A stretch of 64,000 nucleotides of DNA. Origin: Inia geoffrensis. Taxonomy: Eukaryota; Chordata; Mammalia; Artiodactyla; Iniidae. This document shows positions 11,609 to 23,065 of this stretch, piece after piece. Location of the stretch: positions 66,915,092 to 66,979,091 of the forward strand of contig CM070905.1 in NCBI GenBank assembly GCA_036417435.1, in the 5' to 3' direction. Below the pieces are notes generated by a model. It did not search any database and was not told the origin of the DNA. It saw only the letters and a list, made by a program, of their open reading frames with translations. Positions within the stretch are counted from its first letter, which is position 1; every line of letters starts with the position of its first letter. The position numbers and the translations under genes are program-made.

Positions 11609-14600
11609 TTAGATTGCTTCCATATCTTGCCATTGTGAATAATCCTGCAGTGAACATAAGGGTGCATATTTTTTTTGAATTAGTATTTTTGTATTCTTCA
11701 GGTAAATACCCAGGAATGGAAGTGCTGGATAGTACGGTAGTTCTATTTTAAATCTTTTTAGGAACTTCCATAATGTTTTCCGTAATGGCTGTATCGATTT
11801 ACATTCCCACCAGCACTGCATGAGGTTCCATTTTCCCTACATCCTAGCCAGTGCCTGTTATTTGTTGTCTTCTTAATAATGGCCATTTTGACAGATGTGA
11901 GGTAATATCTCATTATGGTTTTGATCTGCATTTCCCTGGTGATTAGTGAGGCTGAGCTTCTTTTCATGCGCTGGTAGGCCATCTGTATATCTACTTTGGA
12001 AAGATGTCTATTCAGGTTCTCTGTCCATTTTTTAATCAGTTTTTTTTTTTTTTTTTTTTGATGTTGAGTTGCCTGGGTTCTTTGTATATTTTGAATATTC
12101 ACTCATTAAGAGATACATCATTTGGGCTTCCCTGGTGGCGCAGTGGTTGAGAGTCCGCCTGCCAATGCAGGCGACATGGGTTCGTGCCCTGGTCCGGGAA
12201 GATCGCACATGCCGCGGAGCGGCTAGGCTCGTGAGCCGTGGCTGCTGAGCCTGAGCGTCTGGAGCCTGTGCTCTGCAATGGGAGAGGCCACAACAGTGAG
12301 AGGCCCGTGTACACGCCCCCCCCCAAAAAAAAAAAGAGATACATCATTTGCAAATATTTTCTCACATTCAGTATGTGGCGGTTTTTTTTGTTGATAGCTT
12401 CCTTAACTGTCCAAAAACTTTTTAGTTTGATGTAGTCCCATTTCTTTATTTTTGCTTTTGTTTCCATCTCTTGAGGAGACATAGTCAAAAACCAATGCTA
12501 AGACTGACGTTAAAGAGTGTACTGCCTATGTTTTGTTCTAGGAGTTTTATGGTTTTATGTCTTACATTTAAATCTTTAATTCATTTTGTGTTTATTTTAT
12601 ATATAGTGTGAAAAAGTAGTCTAGTTTGATTGCTTTGTATGTAGCCATCCAATTTTCCCAAGACCATTTACTGAAGAGGCTGTCTTTTCCCCATTGAATA
12701 TTCTTGCCCCCCTTTTGTAGATTAATTGCCCATATAAGTTTGAGTTTATTTCTGGGCTTCTTTTCTGTTCCATTGATCTATGTGTCTGTTTTTGTGCCAG
12801 TACCACACTGTTTTGGTTACTCTAGCTTTGTAGTATAGTTTGAAACCAGGGACCGTGATACCTCTAGCTTTATTCTTCCTTTTCAAGGCCATTTTGGCTA
12901 TTGGGGGTCTTTTGTGTTTCCATAAAAATTTTAGAATTGTTACTTCTAGTTTTTTGAAAAATCCCATTGCTATTTTGGTAGGGACTGCATGGACTCTGTA
13001 GAGTCCCTTGGGTAGCATGATCATTTAAAAATATTAATTCTTCCAACCCATGAGCCCTGTATATCTTTTCACTTGTTTGTATCATCTTTAATTTCTTTCA
13101 TCAGTGTCTTTCTGAGTTTAGTTCTTTTAACTCCTTAGTTTGATTTAGTCCTATGTATTTCATTCTATTTGATGCAGTTGGGATTATTATCTTAATTTCC
13201 CTTTCTGATAGTTGTTGGTGTAGAGAAATGAAACAGATTTCGGTATATTAATTTTGTATACTGAAATTTTACCAAATTTATTGATGAGTTCAAATAATCT
13301 TTTGGTGGCATATTTTGGATTTTCTATATATAATATCATGTCATATATGTAAACAGTGACAGTTGTACTTCTTTCTTTCCAGCTGGGATTCCTTTTTAAA
13401 ATTTATTTTTGTTATCTGATTGCTGTGGCTAGCACTCCTAATACTATTCTGAATTAAAGTGGTGAGAATAGACAACCTTGTTTTATTCCTGATCTTAAAG
13501 GAAATGCTTTTAGCTTTTTGCCACTAAATATGATGTTGGCTGTGGGTTTGTCACAAATGACCTTTATTATGTTGAGGTATGTTTCCTCTAAACCCACTTT
13601 GTTGAGAGTTTTTATCATAAATTGGTGTTGAATTTTGTCAAAAGCTTTTTCTACATCTATTGATATGATCATATGTTTTATTATTCTTCAGTTTGTTAAT
13701 GTGCTCTATCAAATTGATGTTGTAGATATTGAACCATCCTTGCGTCCCTGGGATAAATCCTACTTGATCATGTTGTATGATCCTTTTAATGTATAGTTGA
13801 ATTTGGTTTGCTAATATTTTCTTGAGGATGTTTGCATTTATATTCATCCTGAAATTGGCCTGTAATTTTTTTGTGGTGTCTTTGTTTCACTATCAGGGTA
13901 TCTTGGTTTCACTATCAGGGTGTTGCTAGCTTCATAGAATTAGTTTGGAAATATTCCACTTCAATTTTGCAGAATATTTTGAGAAGAATAGGGATTAAGT
14001 CCCCATTAAATGTTTAATGTAATTCATCTGTGAAGCCATCTGGTCCTGGACTTTGTTGGGAGTTTTAAAATTACTGATTCTGTTTCATTACTGGTAATGG
14101 GTTTGTTCATATTTTTATTTCCTCCTGATTTAGTCTTGGGAGACTGTACGTTTTTAGGAATTTATCTTTTTCTTCTACGTTGTCTGTTTTATTGGAATAT
14201 ATTTGTTCCTGGTGATCTTTTATAAGCCTTCTTGTTTCTGTGGTGTTAGTTATAACTTCTCCTTTTTCATTTCTAATTTTATTTATTTGGGTACTTAATT
14301 CTTTTTGAGGCTTGCTAAGGGCTTATCAGTTTTGTTTATCTTTTTGAAGAATCAGCTATTAGGCATTGATATTTTCAGTCTGTATTCCATTTATTTCTGC
14401 CCTGATTTTTATTATTTCTTTCTTCCTACTAATTCTGGATTTTATTTATTCTGCTTTTTCTAGTTCCATTAGGTGTCATGTTCGGTTGTTCCTTTGAGAT
14501 TTTTCTTGTTTCCTGAGTTAGGGTTATATTGTTATAAACTTCCCTCTTAGGACTGCTTTTGCTACATCTCTTAGACTTTGGATCATTTGTTTTCATGTTC

Positions 14601-14838
14601 ATTTGTCTCCAGGTAATTTTTGATTTCCTCTATGATTTGGTAGTTCAGTAGCATATAGTTTATTGTCCACGTTGGTGTTTTTTGCAGTTTTTTTCTTATA
14701 TTTGATTTCTAGTCTCATAGTGTTGTGGTCAGTAAAGATGCTTGATATGATTTCAGTATTCTTAAATTTACTGAGACTAGTTTTGTGGCCTAACGTGTGA
14801 TACACCCTGGAGAGTGTTCCATGTGCAATTAAAAACAT
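11609..14838 (-). pseudogene. L1 ORF2 remnant (endonuclease end, reverse transcriptase, C-terminus)
   Basis: The decayed ORF2 of the L1 above, readable in pieces. Frame 14599-14838 holds the end of the endonuclease region (YHTLGHKTSLSKFKNTEIIS). Frames 13638-13847 and 13454-13672 hold reverse transcriptase blocks ([17 protein letters not shown] and [19 protein letters not shown], with GIKQGC after them). Frame 12746-13024 holds the post-RT block ([20 protein letters not shown], then [20 protein letters not shown]). Frames 11609-12102 hold the C-terminus. The catalytic FADD codons expected near 13336-13353 read as Phe-Thr-Tyr-Met-Thr-stop because of a small insertion and substitutions. No active reverse transcriptase can be made. 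A CHR SINE cuts the C-terminal part at 12125. Confidence 0.88.
12125..12333 (+). mobile_element. CHR-type SINE inserted in L1
   Basis: Complete copy from ggcttccctggtggcgcagt to gagaggcccgtgtacacgcc. The tail has changed to about 10 C followed by A. It is bounded by a perfect 17-bp target-site duplication (aagagatacatcatttg at 12108-12124 and 12334-12350), which proves it landed in the already present L1. Confidence 0.96.
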
Positions 14839-15070
14839 ATGTGTATTCTGCTGCTTTTGGCTGGAATGTCATATATAAGTATTAAGTTAATATGATCTAG
14901 TATGTTGTTTAAGGCCAGTGTTTGCTTATTGATTTTCTGTCTGAATGATTGTCCATTGATGTAAGTGGGGTGTTAAACTCCTCTACTATTATTGTGTTAG
15001 TGTTAATTTCTCCCTTTGCTTCTTAATATTTGCTGTATGTATTTAGGTGCTCCTATGTTGAATGAATATA

Positions 15071-16055
15071 CAGTAAGTCCCCTACATATGAACGAGTTCC
15101 ATTCTGAGAGCGTGTTCATAAGTCCAATTTGTAAGTCCAACAAAGTTAGCCCATGTACCCAACTAACACAATAATACATTAAAAATAATACATAAAAAAT
15201 AAATAGTAATACATTCACACAAATAATACATAAAAAACAAACACAAAAAATAAAGAAAACATTTTTAATATTACAGTACAGTAGCTTGAAAAGTACAGTA
15301 GTACAGTACAACAACTGGCATACACCGGCTGGCATCGAGTGAACAGGCAAGAAGAGTTACTGACTGGAGAAGGGAGAGGAGGTGGAAGATTGTAGAGCTG
15401 AAGGATCATCAGAAATAGGGGATGGAGGGCAAGCTGCAATTTCACTCATGCCTGACATTGATGGCACATGTTCTGGTTCCTTGCTGGATTCAATTGTATC
15501 TACCCTCTTGAAAAAAGATCCGGTGATATCTGGGTAGTAGCTCTTATTTTTTTTTCTCATCACAGATGACACGGTAGCACTGGATTGCATTCTGAATAGC
15601 TACTGCAGCCTTCCTGTACCGTTCTACGTTCAGATGCTGTGCCTCAGAAACTAACAGTGCCTCCTCAAATAAAGAAAATCCCCTTGCCATTTCCTGTGTT
15701 GTGAATCTCTTCAGTCCTTCGGTTACTTCTTCCCCTTGTCACTCCACTCTCTCAATTATTTTCACTTTTGTTTCCATTATTATCGCTTGGCACTTCTTAG
15801 CAGCACCAGCTGTTATCACTGCTGCTTTTACTCTTGCTTCTGGACATCCTGGGCTTGTAATAAAGATACTGTACTACTGTGCTCTACTCAGAGCTGTGCA
15901 GTAAAGTACACAAAAGCACAACTACTTGCAGAGGATGCACGCACATGACAACGTACACCAGATGCATGAAATAACTTACATGATTGGACATGAGAACGCA
16001 CATTTGCATCTTTGAAAGTTCGCAACTTGAAGGTTCACATGTAGGGGACTTGCTG
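15071..16055 (-). mobile_element. Tigger (pogo/Tc1-mariner) DNA transposon, internally deleted
   Basis: A 985-bp element with terminal inverted repeats (cagtaagtcccctacatatg at 15071, and the complement of cagcaagtcccctacatgtg at the other end), flanked by a TA duplication (15069-15070 and 16056-16057). TA targeting and CAG termini are Tigger hallmarks. On the minus strand one frame from about 15837 to 15544 joins an N-terminal piece (KKCQAIIMETKVKIIERVE) directly to a C-terminal piece (QEMARGFSLFEEALLVSEA, then VERYRKAAVAIQNAIQCYRV). The DNA-binding remainder and catalytic DDE domain are missing. An in-frame TGA lies at the junction. A slip in an A-run moves the tail (SFFKRVDTIESSKEP) into another frame ending at 15357. 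It could only have moved with transposase supplied in trans. Confidence 0.88.
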
Positions 16056-16335
16056 TACAATTACAACTGATACATCTTCTTGTTGGATCAGTCCCTTTAT
16101 TACTATGTAATGTCCTTTGTTTCTTGCCACAGTCTTTATTTTAAAGTCTTTTTTGTCTGATATAAGCATTTCTCTTCCAGCTTTCTTTTCATTTCCTTTG
16201 CATGGAATACCTTTTCCCACCCCCTCACTTTCAGTCTGTTTGTCTCTTTAGATCCAAAGTGAATCTCTTGTAGGCAGCATCATTTATAGGGACCGTGTTT
16301 CAGTATCCATTTAGCCACTCTGTATCTTTTTTTTT

Positions 16336-16541
16336 TTTTTTTTTTTTTTGAGGTATGCGGGCCTCTCACTGTTGTGGCCTCTCCTGTTGTGGAGCACAGG
16401 CTCCTGAAGCGCAGGCCCAGCGGCCATGGCTCACAGGCCCAGCCGCTCCGCGGCATGTGGGATCCTCCCAGACTGGGGCACGAACCTGGGTCCCCTGCAT
16501 TGGCAGGCGGACTCTCAACCACTGTGCCACCAGGGAAGCCT
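16336..16541 (-). mobile_element. CHR-type SINE inserted in L1
   Basis: Reverse-oriented copy, with the T-run (the A-tail) at the left and gtgccaccagggaagcc at the right. The flanks agccactctgtatct (left, 16313-16327) and agccactctatatct (right, 16543-16557) form a 15-bp target-site duplication with one mismatch. This lies in the endonuclease region of the L1. Confidence 0.95.
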
Positions 16542-18204
16542 GAGCCACTCTATATCTTTTGATGGAAGCATTTAGTACATTTACATTTATAGGAATTATT
16601 GATAGATAGGTACTTATTGCCGTTTTCCTAATTGCTTTTGTAGTTCTTTATTTTTTGTTCCTTTCTTCTTCCTTTCTTCTCTTCCACTGGGATTTGATGA
16701 CTGTCTTCAGCATTGTGTTGGATTTCTTTCTCTTTTTTTATGTGTTTATCTATTGTAGATTTTTTGTTTGTAGTTACCATGAGGTTTATATATAGTAACC
16801 TATATATAGTAAGGTTATATATAGTAAACGCACATATCTCTGACTATTTTAAGTTGATGATCTCTTAAGTTCAAATGCATTCTAACAACCCTGAATTTTT
16901 GGTCCCCCATGTTTAATGTTTTTGACATCATATGTTTACATGTTTTTGTTTTATTTATCCCTTCACTTCTTATTGCGGATCGAGGTGATTTTACTACTCT
17001 TGTCTTTTAACCTTCCTACTAGCTTTATAAGTGGATGATATACAACCTTTACTGTATATTTGCCTTTACTAATGAGATGTTTCCTTTCATAATTTTCATA
17101 TTTCTAGTGGTGCTCTTTTTTTCCACCTAGAGAAGTCCCTTAAACGTTTATTGTGATGTTGAACTCTTTTAGCTTTTGCTTGTCTGTAACATTCTCTCTG
17201 TTTCAAATCTGAATGATAGCTTTACTGGATACAGTATCTTTTGTTGCAGGTTTTATACTTTCATGACTTGAAAAATATCTTGCCACTCCCTTCTGGCCTG
17301 CAACGTTTCTGCTGAAAAGTCACCTGACCGTCTTATGGGAGCTCCCTTGGACCTAATTACTTGATTTTCCCTTGCTGCTTTTAAGATTTTCTCTTTATCG
17401 TTAATTTTTGCCACTTTAATTACAGTGTGTCTTGGTGTGAACCTTTTTGGTTGATATTGTTTGGGACTGTCTGCACTTCCTAGACTTGGAAGTCTGTTTC
17501 CTTTCTCAGTTTAGACAAGTTTTCAACTATTATATCTTCAAATATGTTCTCCTTCCCCTTTCTTTCTCTTCTCCTTCTGACACCTATATAATGCAAATGT
17601 TAGTATGCTTGCTTGACACTGTTCCAGAAGTCTCTTGAACAGTCCTCATTTTTTAAATCCTTTTTCTTTTTTTCTATTCAGCTTCAATGATTTTCATTGC
17701 TCTGTCTTCCAGTTTGCTTGCCTGTTCCTCTGTATCATCTAATCTACTGTTGCTTCCCTCTAGAGTATCTTTTATTTCAGGTATTGTATTATTCATCTCT
17801 GTTTCATTCTCTTTATATTTTCTAACTCATTATTAAACTTCTCAGTGTGTTCATCCATTTTTCTCCCAAGTTCGTTGAACATCTATATGAGCTTTACCTT
17901 GAGCTCTTTATTATGTAGGTTGCTTATCTCCCCTTAGTTCTTCTTTGGGGGTTTTATCTTGTTTCTTCATTTGAAACATATTCCTTTTTCACCTCACTTT
18001 GCCTAATTGAGTTTATTTGTATGAGGTAGGCTGATTACATTTCCTGATGTTGGAGATGTGGCCTTATGTAGATGTCCTATGGGAGTCAGGAACATGCTCC
18101 CCTCTGCTCATCAGAGTTATATGATCTAGGGTTGTCCCTATGCGGGCTACATGGGCCCTTCCTTTGTGGCAGGAGCCGACTACTGTGGGCATGCTGGTAG
18201 GTGT

Positions 18205-18690
18205 AGCTGGACCCTGTCCCAGTTGGTTGCCAGGCCTTGCTTCCTGCAGAGGCTGCTGGCCTGCTGGTAGGTGGGGTCTACCTTGGCATAGCTGGCTGTG
18301 TGGCCTGGGGAGTAGTGAGGCTAGTGCCAGCCCACTGGTCAGCAGGGCTCAGTCCTGGGGTGCCTGGATAGGGGGCTTGTGAGGCCTGGAGCTGGTGCCA
18401 TCCTGCCAGTGGGCAAGGTCAGGTCCTGGGGTAGTTGGCTATGGGTGTTGGAGGTTCCAGGTTTAGTGCTGGTCCACTGATGGGCTGGGCCGTGTCCTTA
18501 TGCTGCTGGCTGAGGGGACCAGGGCATCTTGGCCAACTGGTGGTGGTGCTGGGTCCTGGGATGGCTTATTAGGGGACGTGAAGGAGCCTGAGGCTGGTGC
18601 TGGCTGCCAGTCTGCCTGGCTGGGTCCCCACATGTCTGGCTGCTTGGCCTGGGGATTTCTGGGACTGGTGCTGACTGGCTTGAAGGTGAG
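18205..18690 (-). repeat. Tandem monomers in the L1 5' UTR
   Basis: A GC-rich block in which related motifs recur: aggtcctggggtagttggct, cagtcctggggtgcctgga, gtgtccttatgctgctggct and gggtccccacatgtctggct. Anchor positions are about 18217, 18277, 18353, 18424, 18495, 18554 and 18625, so the spacing is usually about 71 bp, with shorter units of about 60. It lies in the promoter-containing 5' UTR of the minus-strand L1. The open frames here (18140-18382, 18463-18708, 18500-18715) come from its low stop content and are not genes. Confidence 0.7.
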
Positions 18691-19319
18691 TAAGCACCCA
18701 GTGCTCATAGACTAAAAGAAGGGCTCAGAAATGGTGCTTACCACCACCAGTGTTCTTGTGGCAGAATAAGGTCCCCCAAATGACTACTGCAGTGTCTGTA
18801 TCCCTCTTGCCTCTCTAGAGGTTCTCCATGATCAGAAATTGGGTCTGAACCAGGCTCCTTTCAAATTACTCGCCCTGTGCTGGGCCTTGAACCCTTTGAA
18901 AATGGTATCATTGTTTCCTACAGCCCTCTGGCTCTCCTGTGCATAAGCCCCTCTGGCCTTCAAAGCCAAATGCTCTGGGGGTGTCTCCTCCTGGTACAGG
19001 ACCTCCAGGCTATGGAGCCCCATGTGGGGCTTGGGCCCCCCGGTTTTGGGGCAGAAACTCTGCAATTATGATCATCCTGCCATTTGAAGGTCATCTACCT
19101 GGGAGTGTGAGTGTTGACTATACCAAGTCTTAACCCCTTCTGCCCATTTGTTGTGGTTCCTTCTTTATATCTATGGTTGTGGAAAACCTTTTCTTCCAGT
19201 CTTCAGGTTGTTCTCATTGATGGTAACTCTGTAAGTTGTTACAATTTTGTGTGCCTTGGGAGGAGGTGAGCTCAGGGGTTTCCTACTCTGTCATCTTGTC
19301 CACTCCCCCATGTATACTA

Positions 19320-20194
19320 TCTTAATTGTGGTAATGGTTTCATGAGTGTATGTATATATGTTCTGTGCCAGTCTCTGCCTTGGGATGGTAATGTTATGGG
19401 CTAGAAACGCTTGGGGGCAGTCACTTGGGCCCTGGTGAGCTTCTTATATATATTTCCCCTTTCAAAATCAGTGGTAGGACTGGATAACCCTTGCAATTGT
19501 TGTTATGATTGCAAAATGCCTTTCATTAATACTCATTAGGACACTTTGAAGAAAAAAGAATCTCTTACTTACAGGCCATGGAGTGTACAAGGCATTCCTG
19601 GGGACACACAGAGAGTGTTTCTGGGGGAGGTTGGGGGGAGAGTGAGACCAAGCATGGGATGGGCCTGTAGTTCTGATTTCACCGGAGTCAAGTGTGGGGT
19701 TCTAGGGTTTCTCCGACTCACTGTTTACTGGAGAATTTAAAACCTAAGAGCTGGAATTTAAAGCATGGAAAGAGAAAAAAAGAAAGACTACGTAACACAA
19801 GTGGCCCAAACAGCTAGTTATCTGAATCAATCAGGATCTCAGAAACAAAGGATCTCATGGTGGGGAGTGTGGCTCATGGGCACCCTGGCTCTTTCATCTA
19901 GTTGTATGGCTGGCAGTTTGTTTGTTCAAGACAGCCTTTGCTGAAGTAGGTGCCTCCGGAATCATAGCTTAAATCAAGCACTTGCATTACCAGAAAAAAA
20001 GCCAACTGTAAGGGCTTGTACTACAGTATGTTAAAAATGATCAAATCGTACAGTTTTAATGTGTAGTTTATTTTATTGTCAATTATACCTTTTATAGAGC
20101 TGTTACAAATGACCAAGTGAAAAAGCACCTATAAAATTAGAGAGATGAAACTACCAGAAAAGACTATGACTTTTCACATGCAAATATCCAAATT
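19320..20194. other. No recognisable feature
   Basis: Mixed-composition single-copy-looking DNA. A 64-codon frame at 19546-19740 shows no domain. I see no repeat family or exon. Confidence 0.45.
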
Positions 20195-20203
20195 AGAAGT
20201 TGT

Positions 20204-20502
20204 AATTTTTTTTACTTTATTTATTGAATTTATTTATTTTTGGCTGCACTGCATCTTCCTTGCTGTGTGTGGGCTTTCTCTAGTTGAGGTGAGCAGGGTT
20301 CTCACTGCAGTGGTTTCTCTTTGTTTCGGAGCATGGGCTCTAGGGATGCAGACTTCTGTAGTTGTGGCACTCGGGCTCAGTAGTTGTGGTGCATGGGCTT
20401 AGTTGCTCCTCAGCATGTGGGATCTTCCTGGAGCAGGGTTCTAACCCGTGTCCCCTGCATTGGTAGGAAGATTCTTAACCACTGCGCCACCAGGGAACTC
20501 CC
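20204..20502 (-). mobile_element. Older CHR-type SINE (long form)
   Basis: Reverse copy ending in actgcgccaccagggaactc. Its body carries tagttgtggcactcgggctc and agtagttgtggtgcatgggc repeats, and its tail is tatttattttTggctgcac-like. It has the older layout of the copy at 8970. Flanks agaagttg at 20195 and 20503 suggest a partial target-site duplication. Confidence 0.9.
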
Positions 20503-20679
20503 AGAAGTTGCTGTATTCTTAAATCCTAAAATGAGCTTAGGCTCAGTGTGTGTGTATGCATGTATATGCACACACACATGCTTATTTTAGTTTTACCATA
20601 AAACTGGATTTTCTGACTCTCTGAATGGCATTGTTTAATTAAATTAACTTTAATATAATCAAATCTATCCAAGTGTTTT

Positions 20680-21250
20680 TATGGTTAACATTTTTTATAT
20701 CTAGTTTTAGAAATTTTTGTTTACTTCAAGGTAATAGGAATGTTTCCCTATATTTTTGTCTAAGAGTTTTGCCATTTTACCTTTTACATTTAAATTTGCA
20801 GTCCATTTAAAGTTGATTTTTGTGTTTCAGGGGAGGTAGGGATTTAAGTTCATACTTTTCTATGTGAATTATCTTTTGAATCAGCATCACTTATTGTGAA
20901 GATTAGATTTCCCTAATGGAGTGTAGCAATTATTATATCAGGTGATTGAATATGTGTGGTCTGATTCTGGACTTCGTCTTTTTCCATTGGTGAATTTGTC
21001 GATTCTTGTGTTAATATTATATTGCTTTATTTATATAGCTTTAATAATTAGTCTTGACATCTTTTATGCTAGCCCTGCAGTTTTATCCTTGGGACTTTAA
21101 TTGTACTGCATTACATATATAGATTAATATATATTAATACATATATAGATTAATTCATGGTGAATTGGCAGCTGTATTATACTGAATTTTTACTTTTTTC
21201 CATGAATATGATTCTTTAAGTCTTACTTTTCTCTCTGAATTTCTACTCTA
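20680..21250 (-). mobile_element. LINE-1 ORF2 fragment, old
   Basis: The order cattttaccttttacatttaa, agttgatttttgtgtttcag, atcagcatcacttattgtga, gtcgattcttgtgttaatat and tagattaattcatggtgaat reproduces the reverse complement of the L1 post-RT region. It is heavily diverged and coding capacity is lost. Confidence 0.75.
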
Positions 21251-21259
21251 GTACAACTG

Positions 21260-22535
21260 AATTACTTATCTCTTGCTATATTAGCAACCTAACACTAAAC
21301 AATTGAAAGTCAAATAATCGGAATTCATTGTAATTTTGCATAATGTTATAAAGATACCTTCGAAGGATATTTTAAATAGAAGAAGTTGTACATCAAACAA
21401 TATTAAAAAGGTGAAAAATTCATAAAGGTTATTTTTTGGTTCAGAATGTAACTTTTCAGAAATAAAATAGTTTACTGAAACATATGTCTCTTTATGTTTT
21501 GATGTTTTAATGATGAGGAAGGCAGGAGAATAATAATTATGATGTTTCCATGTTCTGATGGAAATATGAAGACTTAAAATACCTTCTATGAAATGTGAAT
21601 TCAACAACTTTAATAAAGATACATAAAAGCAAACTATTACCATACAATCTAATTGATACTGCATTTGTTAGAAATAAGTAGCCTTGGTTTAGGGAAGTCA
21701 GAATTGGGATAAATGATCTTTTATAGTTAGGTCACCTATTTATATATTATTTAATGACTTTCTAGTGATATTTCTCCAGGTGAAATGTTGTTGACTGTGA
21801 ATGACATGAATAGATCAGGCATAAGGAACATGAAAAAACAAAGAAACCAGGGTCAAAGCATCCCTATTACAATAATTTTTACCACTAAAGAATACTTTTC
21901 CAAAGAAATAATAAAAAATATTTTTATCATACAAAATGAGTTTGTCGAAAAAATTTATTGAAACTTCTGTTTCCTAGGATGTGACCTCAATGATTGTGTT
22001 CTGCCAAAAAGAATGGGTGTAAAAATTAAAAACGTAAATTTCAAACTGCTAAAAACAGTACTTTGTTCAAAGTAACTGTTCTGTTAGCTTAAGAGCTTAT
22101 TTTGAAAATATGGTAAAAGGAATATTATTTACTAATGCTATTAGTCATTAATTAATCATTAAGTAATGTATTAACCCTTAATATATAATGAATTTTTGAA
22201 TCTAAGTGAAAAAATAATAATTTAGAAAACTGGGCAAGAATCATTAATGGTAACTGACTAAGGAATACAAAGGGTAGTGACATATTGATCAACAAATACA
22301 AGGACAACAAAAATTCAAACTTGATACTACCTGAAGAAATAGATTTAAACAGGGCAATATTATTTCTGCTTAGCTTTACTATATGTTGTGAGGCTGTTTG
22401 TTTTTACGATAATATAATATATTGAGTGTGAATAAAATAGCATTCTTTTGTACTCCTAGTGGACCTATAATTTTGTCTTACAAACCTTCAAAATGTCCAT
22501 AGCCAGCAATTCCTTACAAAATATTTGTCTAAAGG
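21260..22535. other. AT-rich spacer, no feature
   Basis: Very AT-rich, with palindrome-prone TTAA-rich text near 22140-22200. The longest frame (127 codons, minus strand, 21281-21664) has no recognisable domain and an irregular composition, so I treat it as chance. Confidence 0.5.
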
Positions 22536-22539
22536 GAAG

Positions 22540-22850
22540 AATTAGAGACAGATGTACAGATGTTTATACAAGAATGATATTTTACAGCTTTGTTTGTGAA
22601 AAAAAGAATAGACACTACAAAGTGCAGTAGTGGAGGATCAATTAATTAAGTAAATTATAGCATATCTACCTAATAAAATACATACAATGTAGCATTTAAA
22701 TGATGTAGATTTATTATGAATTCAGGTAAATATTCCTATGATATTTTAAATAAAAATGACTGTTAAATAAAAATGACTATGTATGTATTTGTATGTTGAC
22801 ACAAACATATATATGCAAAAATATGTAAATACACACAAACCTGTATATGT
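22540..22850 (+). mobile_element. LINE-1 3' fragment, old
   Basis: The text gttaattaagtaaattatag-like, then atacaatgtagcatttaaat and aaataaaaatgactgttaaa, follows the end of ORF2 and 3' UTR of old L1s on the plus strand. It abuts the AC microsatellite. A further plus-strand scrap (ggtggtcatctctgcatgga) lies at 23085-23150. Confidence 0.6.
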
Positions 22851-22856
22851 GCTTCA

Positions 22857-22858
<2 letters not shown>

Positions 22859-22906
<48 letters not shown>
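22859..22906. repeat. (AC)n microsatellite
   Basis: Twenty-four uninterrupted AC units between opposite-facing L1 fragments. Confidence 0.97.
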
Positions 22907-22909
<3 letters not shown>

Positions 22910-22919
22910 TCTTTCTGGG

Positions 22920-23065
22920 AATTTCTTTCTGATTATTGTCTAAAGATAAATTTCTGGAGGTGTAATTTTTGCATCATATCATTGGTAAGTTTTAAAAGAT
23001 ACTGGTGTTTGTTGCAAAATTACCCTTCAGAAGATTGTATCATTTGATATATCAATTTATAGACA
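22920..23065 (-). mobile_element. LINE-1 3' region scrap, opposite strand
   Basis: The phrases tctaaagataaatttctgga, ttttaaaagatactggtgtt and caaaattacccttcagaaga match the reverse complement of an old L1 3' region. It is the same type of sequence as at 40690-41260. Confidence 0.55.

Larger units (their letters stand above)
10922..19310 (-). mobile_element. Nearly full-length LINE-1, interrupted by one Tigger and two SINEs
   Basis: Read on the minus strand it begins near 19310 with ggagtggacaagatgacaga, the start of an old L1 5' UTR (consensus GGAGTGGACAAGATGGCGG). It then passes through a GC-rich 5' UTR (about 18100-19300), an ORF1-side region (about 16700-18000), and ORF2 with its endonuclease end (14599-16600), reverse transcriptase (about 13200-13850) and C-terminus (11609-13024). 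It ends at a 3' UTR near 10922 (ataactgatacacagcactg on the plus strand). Subtracting the insertions leaves about 7 kb, close to full length for an old L1. It is dead: ORF2 is broken into many short frames. Confidence 0.9.

Noticed and set aside
12746..13024. Well-conserved 92-codon frame as a possible gene
   Set aside because: It is the post-reverse-transcriptase part of L1 ORF2, flanked by other broken ORF2 pieces.
15003..15590. Minus-strand frames of 76-115 codons with hydrophobic runs
   Set aside because: They fall in the Tigger element and its L1 flank. The hydrophobic runs are AT-rich translation, and only the transposase pieces are meaningful.
18205..18690. Spaced repeats suggesting a CRISPR array
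   Set aside because: The units are imperfect and continuous, without constant repeats separated by unique spacers, and the genome is mammalian.
18140..18715. Three overlapping open frames in GC-rich DNA, suggestive of an exon or CpG island
   Set aside because: The block is the L1 5' UTR on the minus strand. It is GC-rich but poor in CpG, and the flanking L1 sequence is continuous.
21281..21664. 127-codon minus-strand frame
   Set aside because: AT-rich region with no domain, no splice or start context and no similarity I recognise. Expected by chance at this composition.
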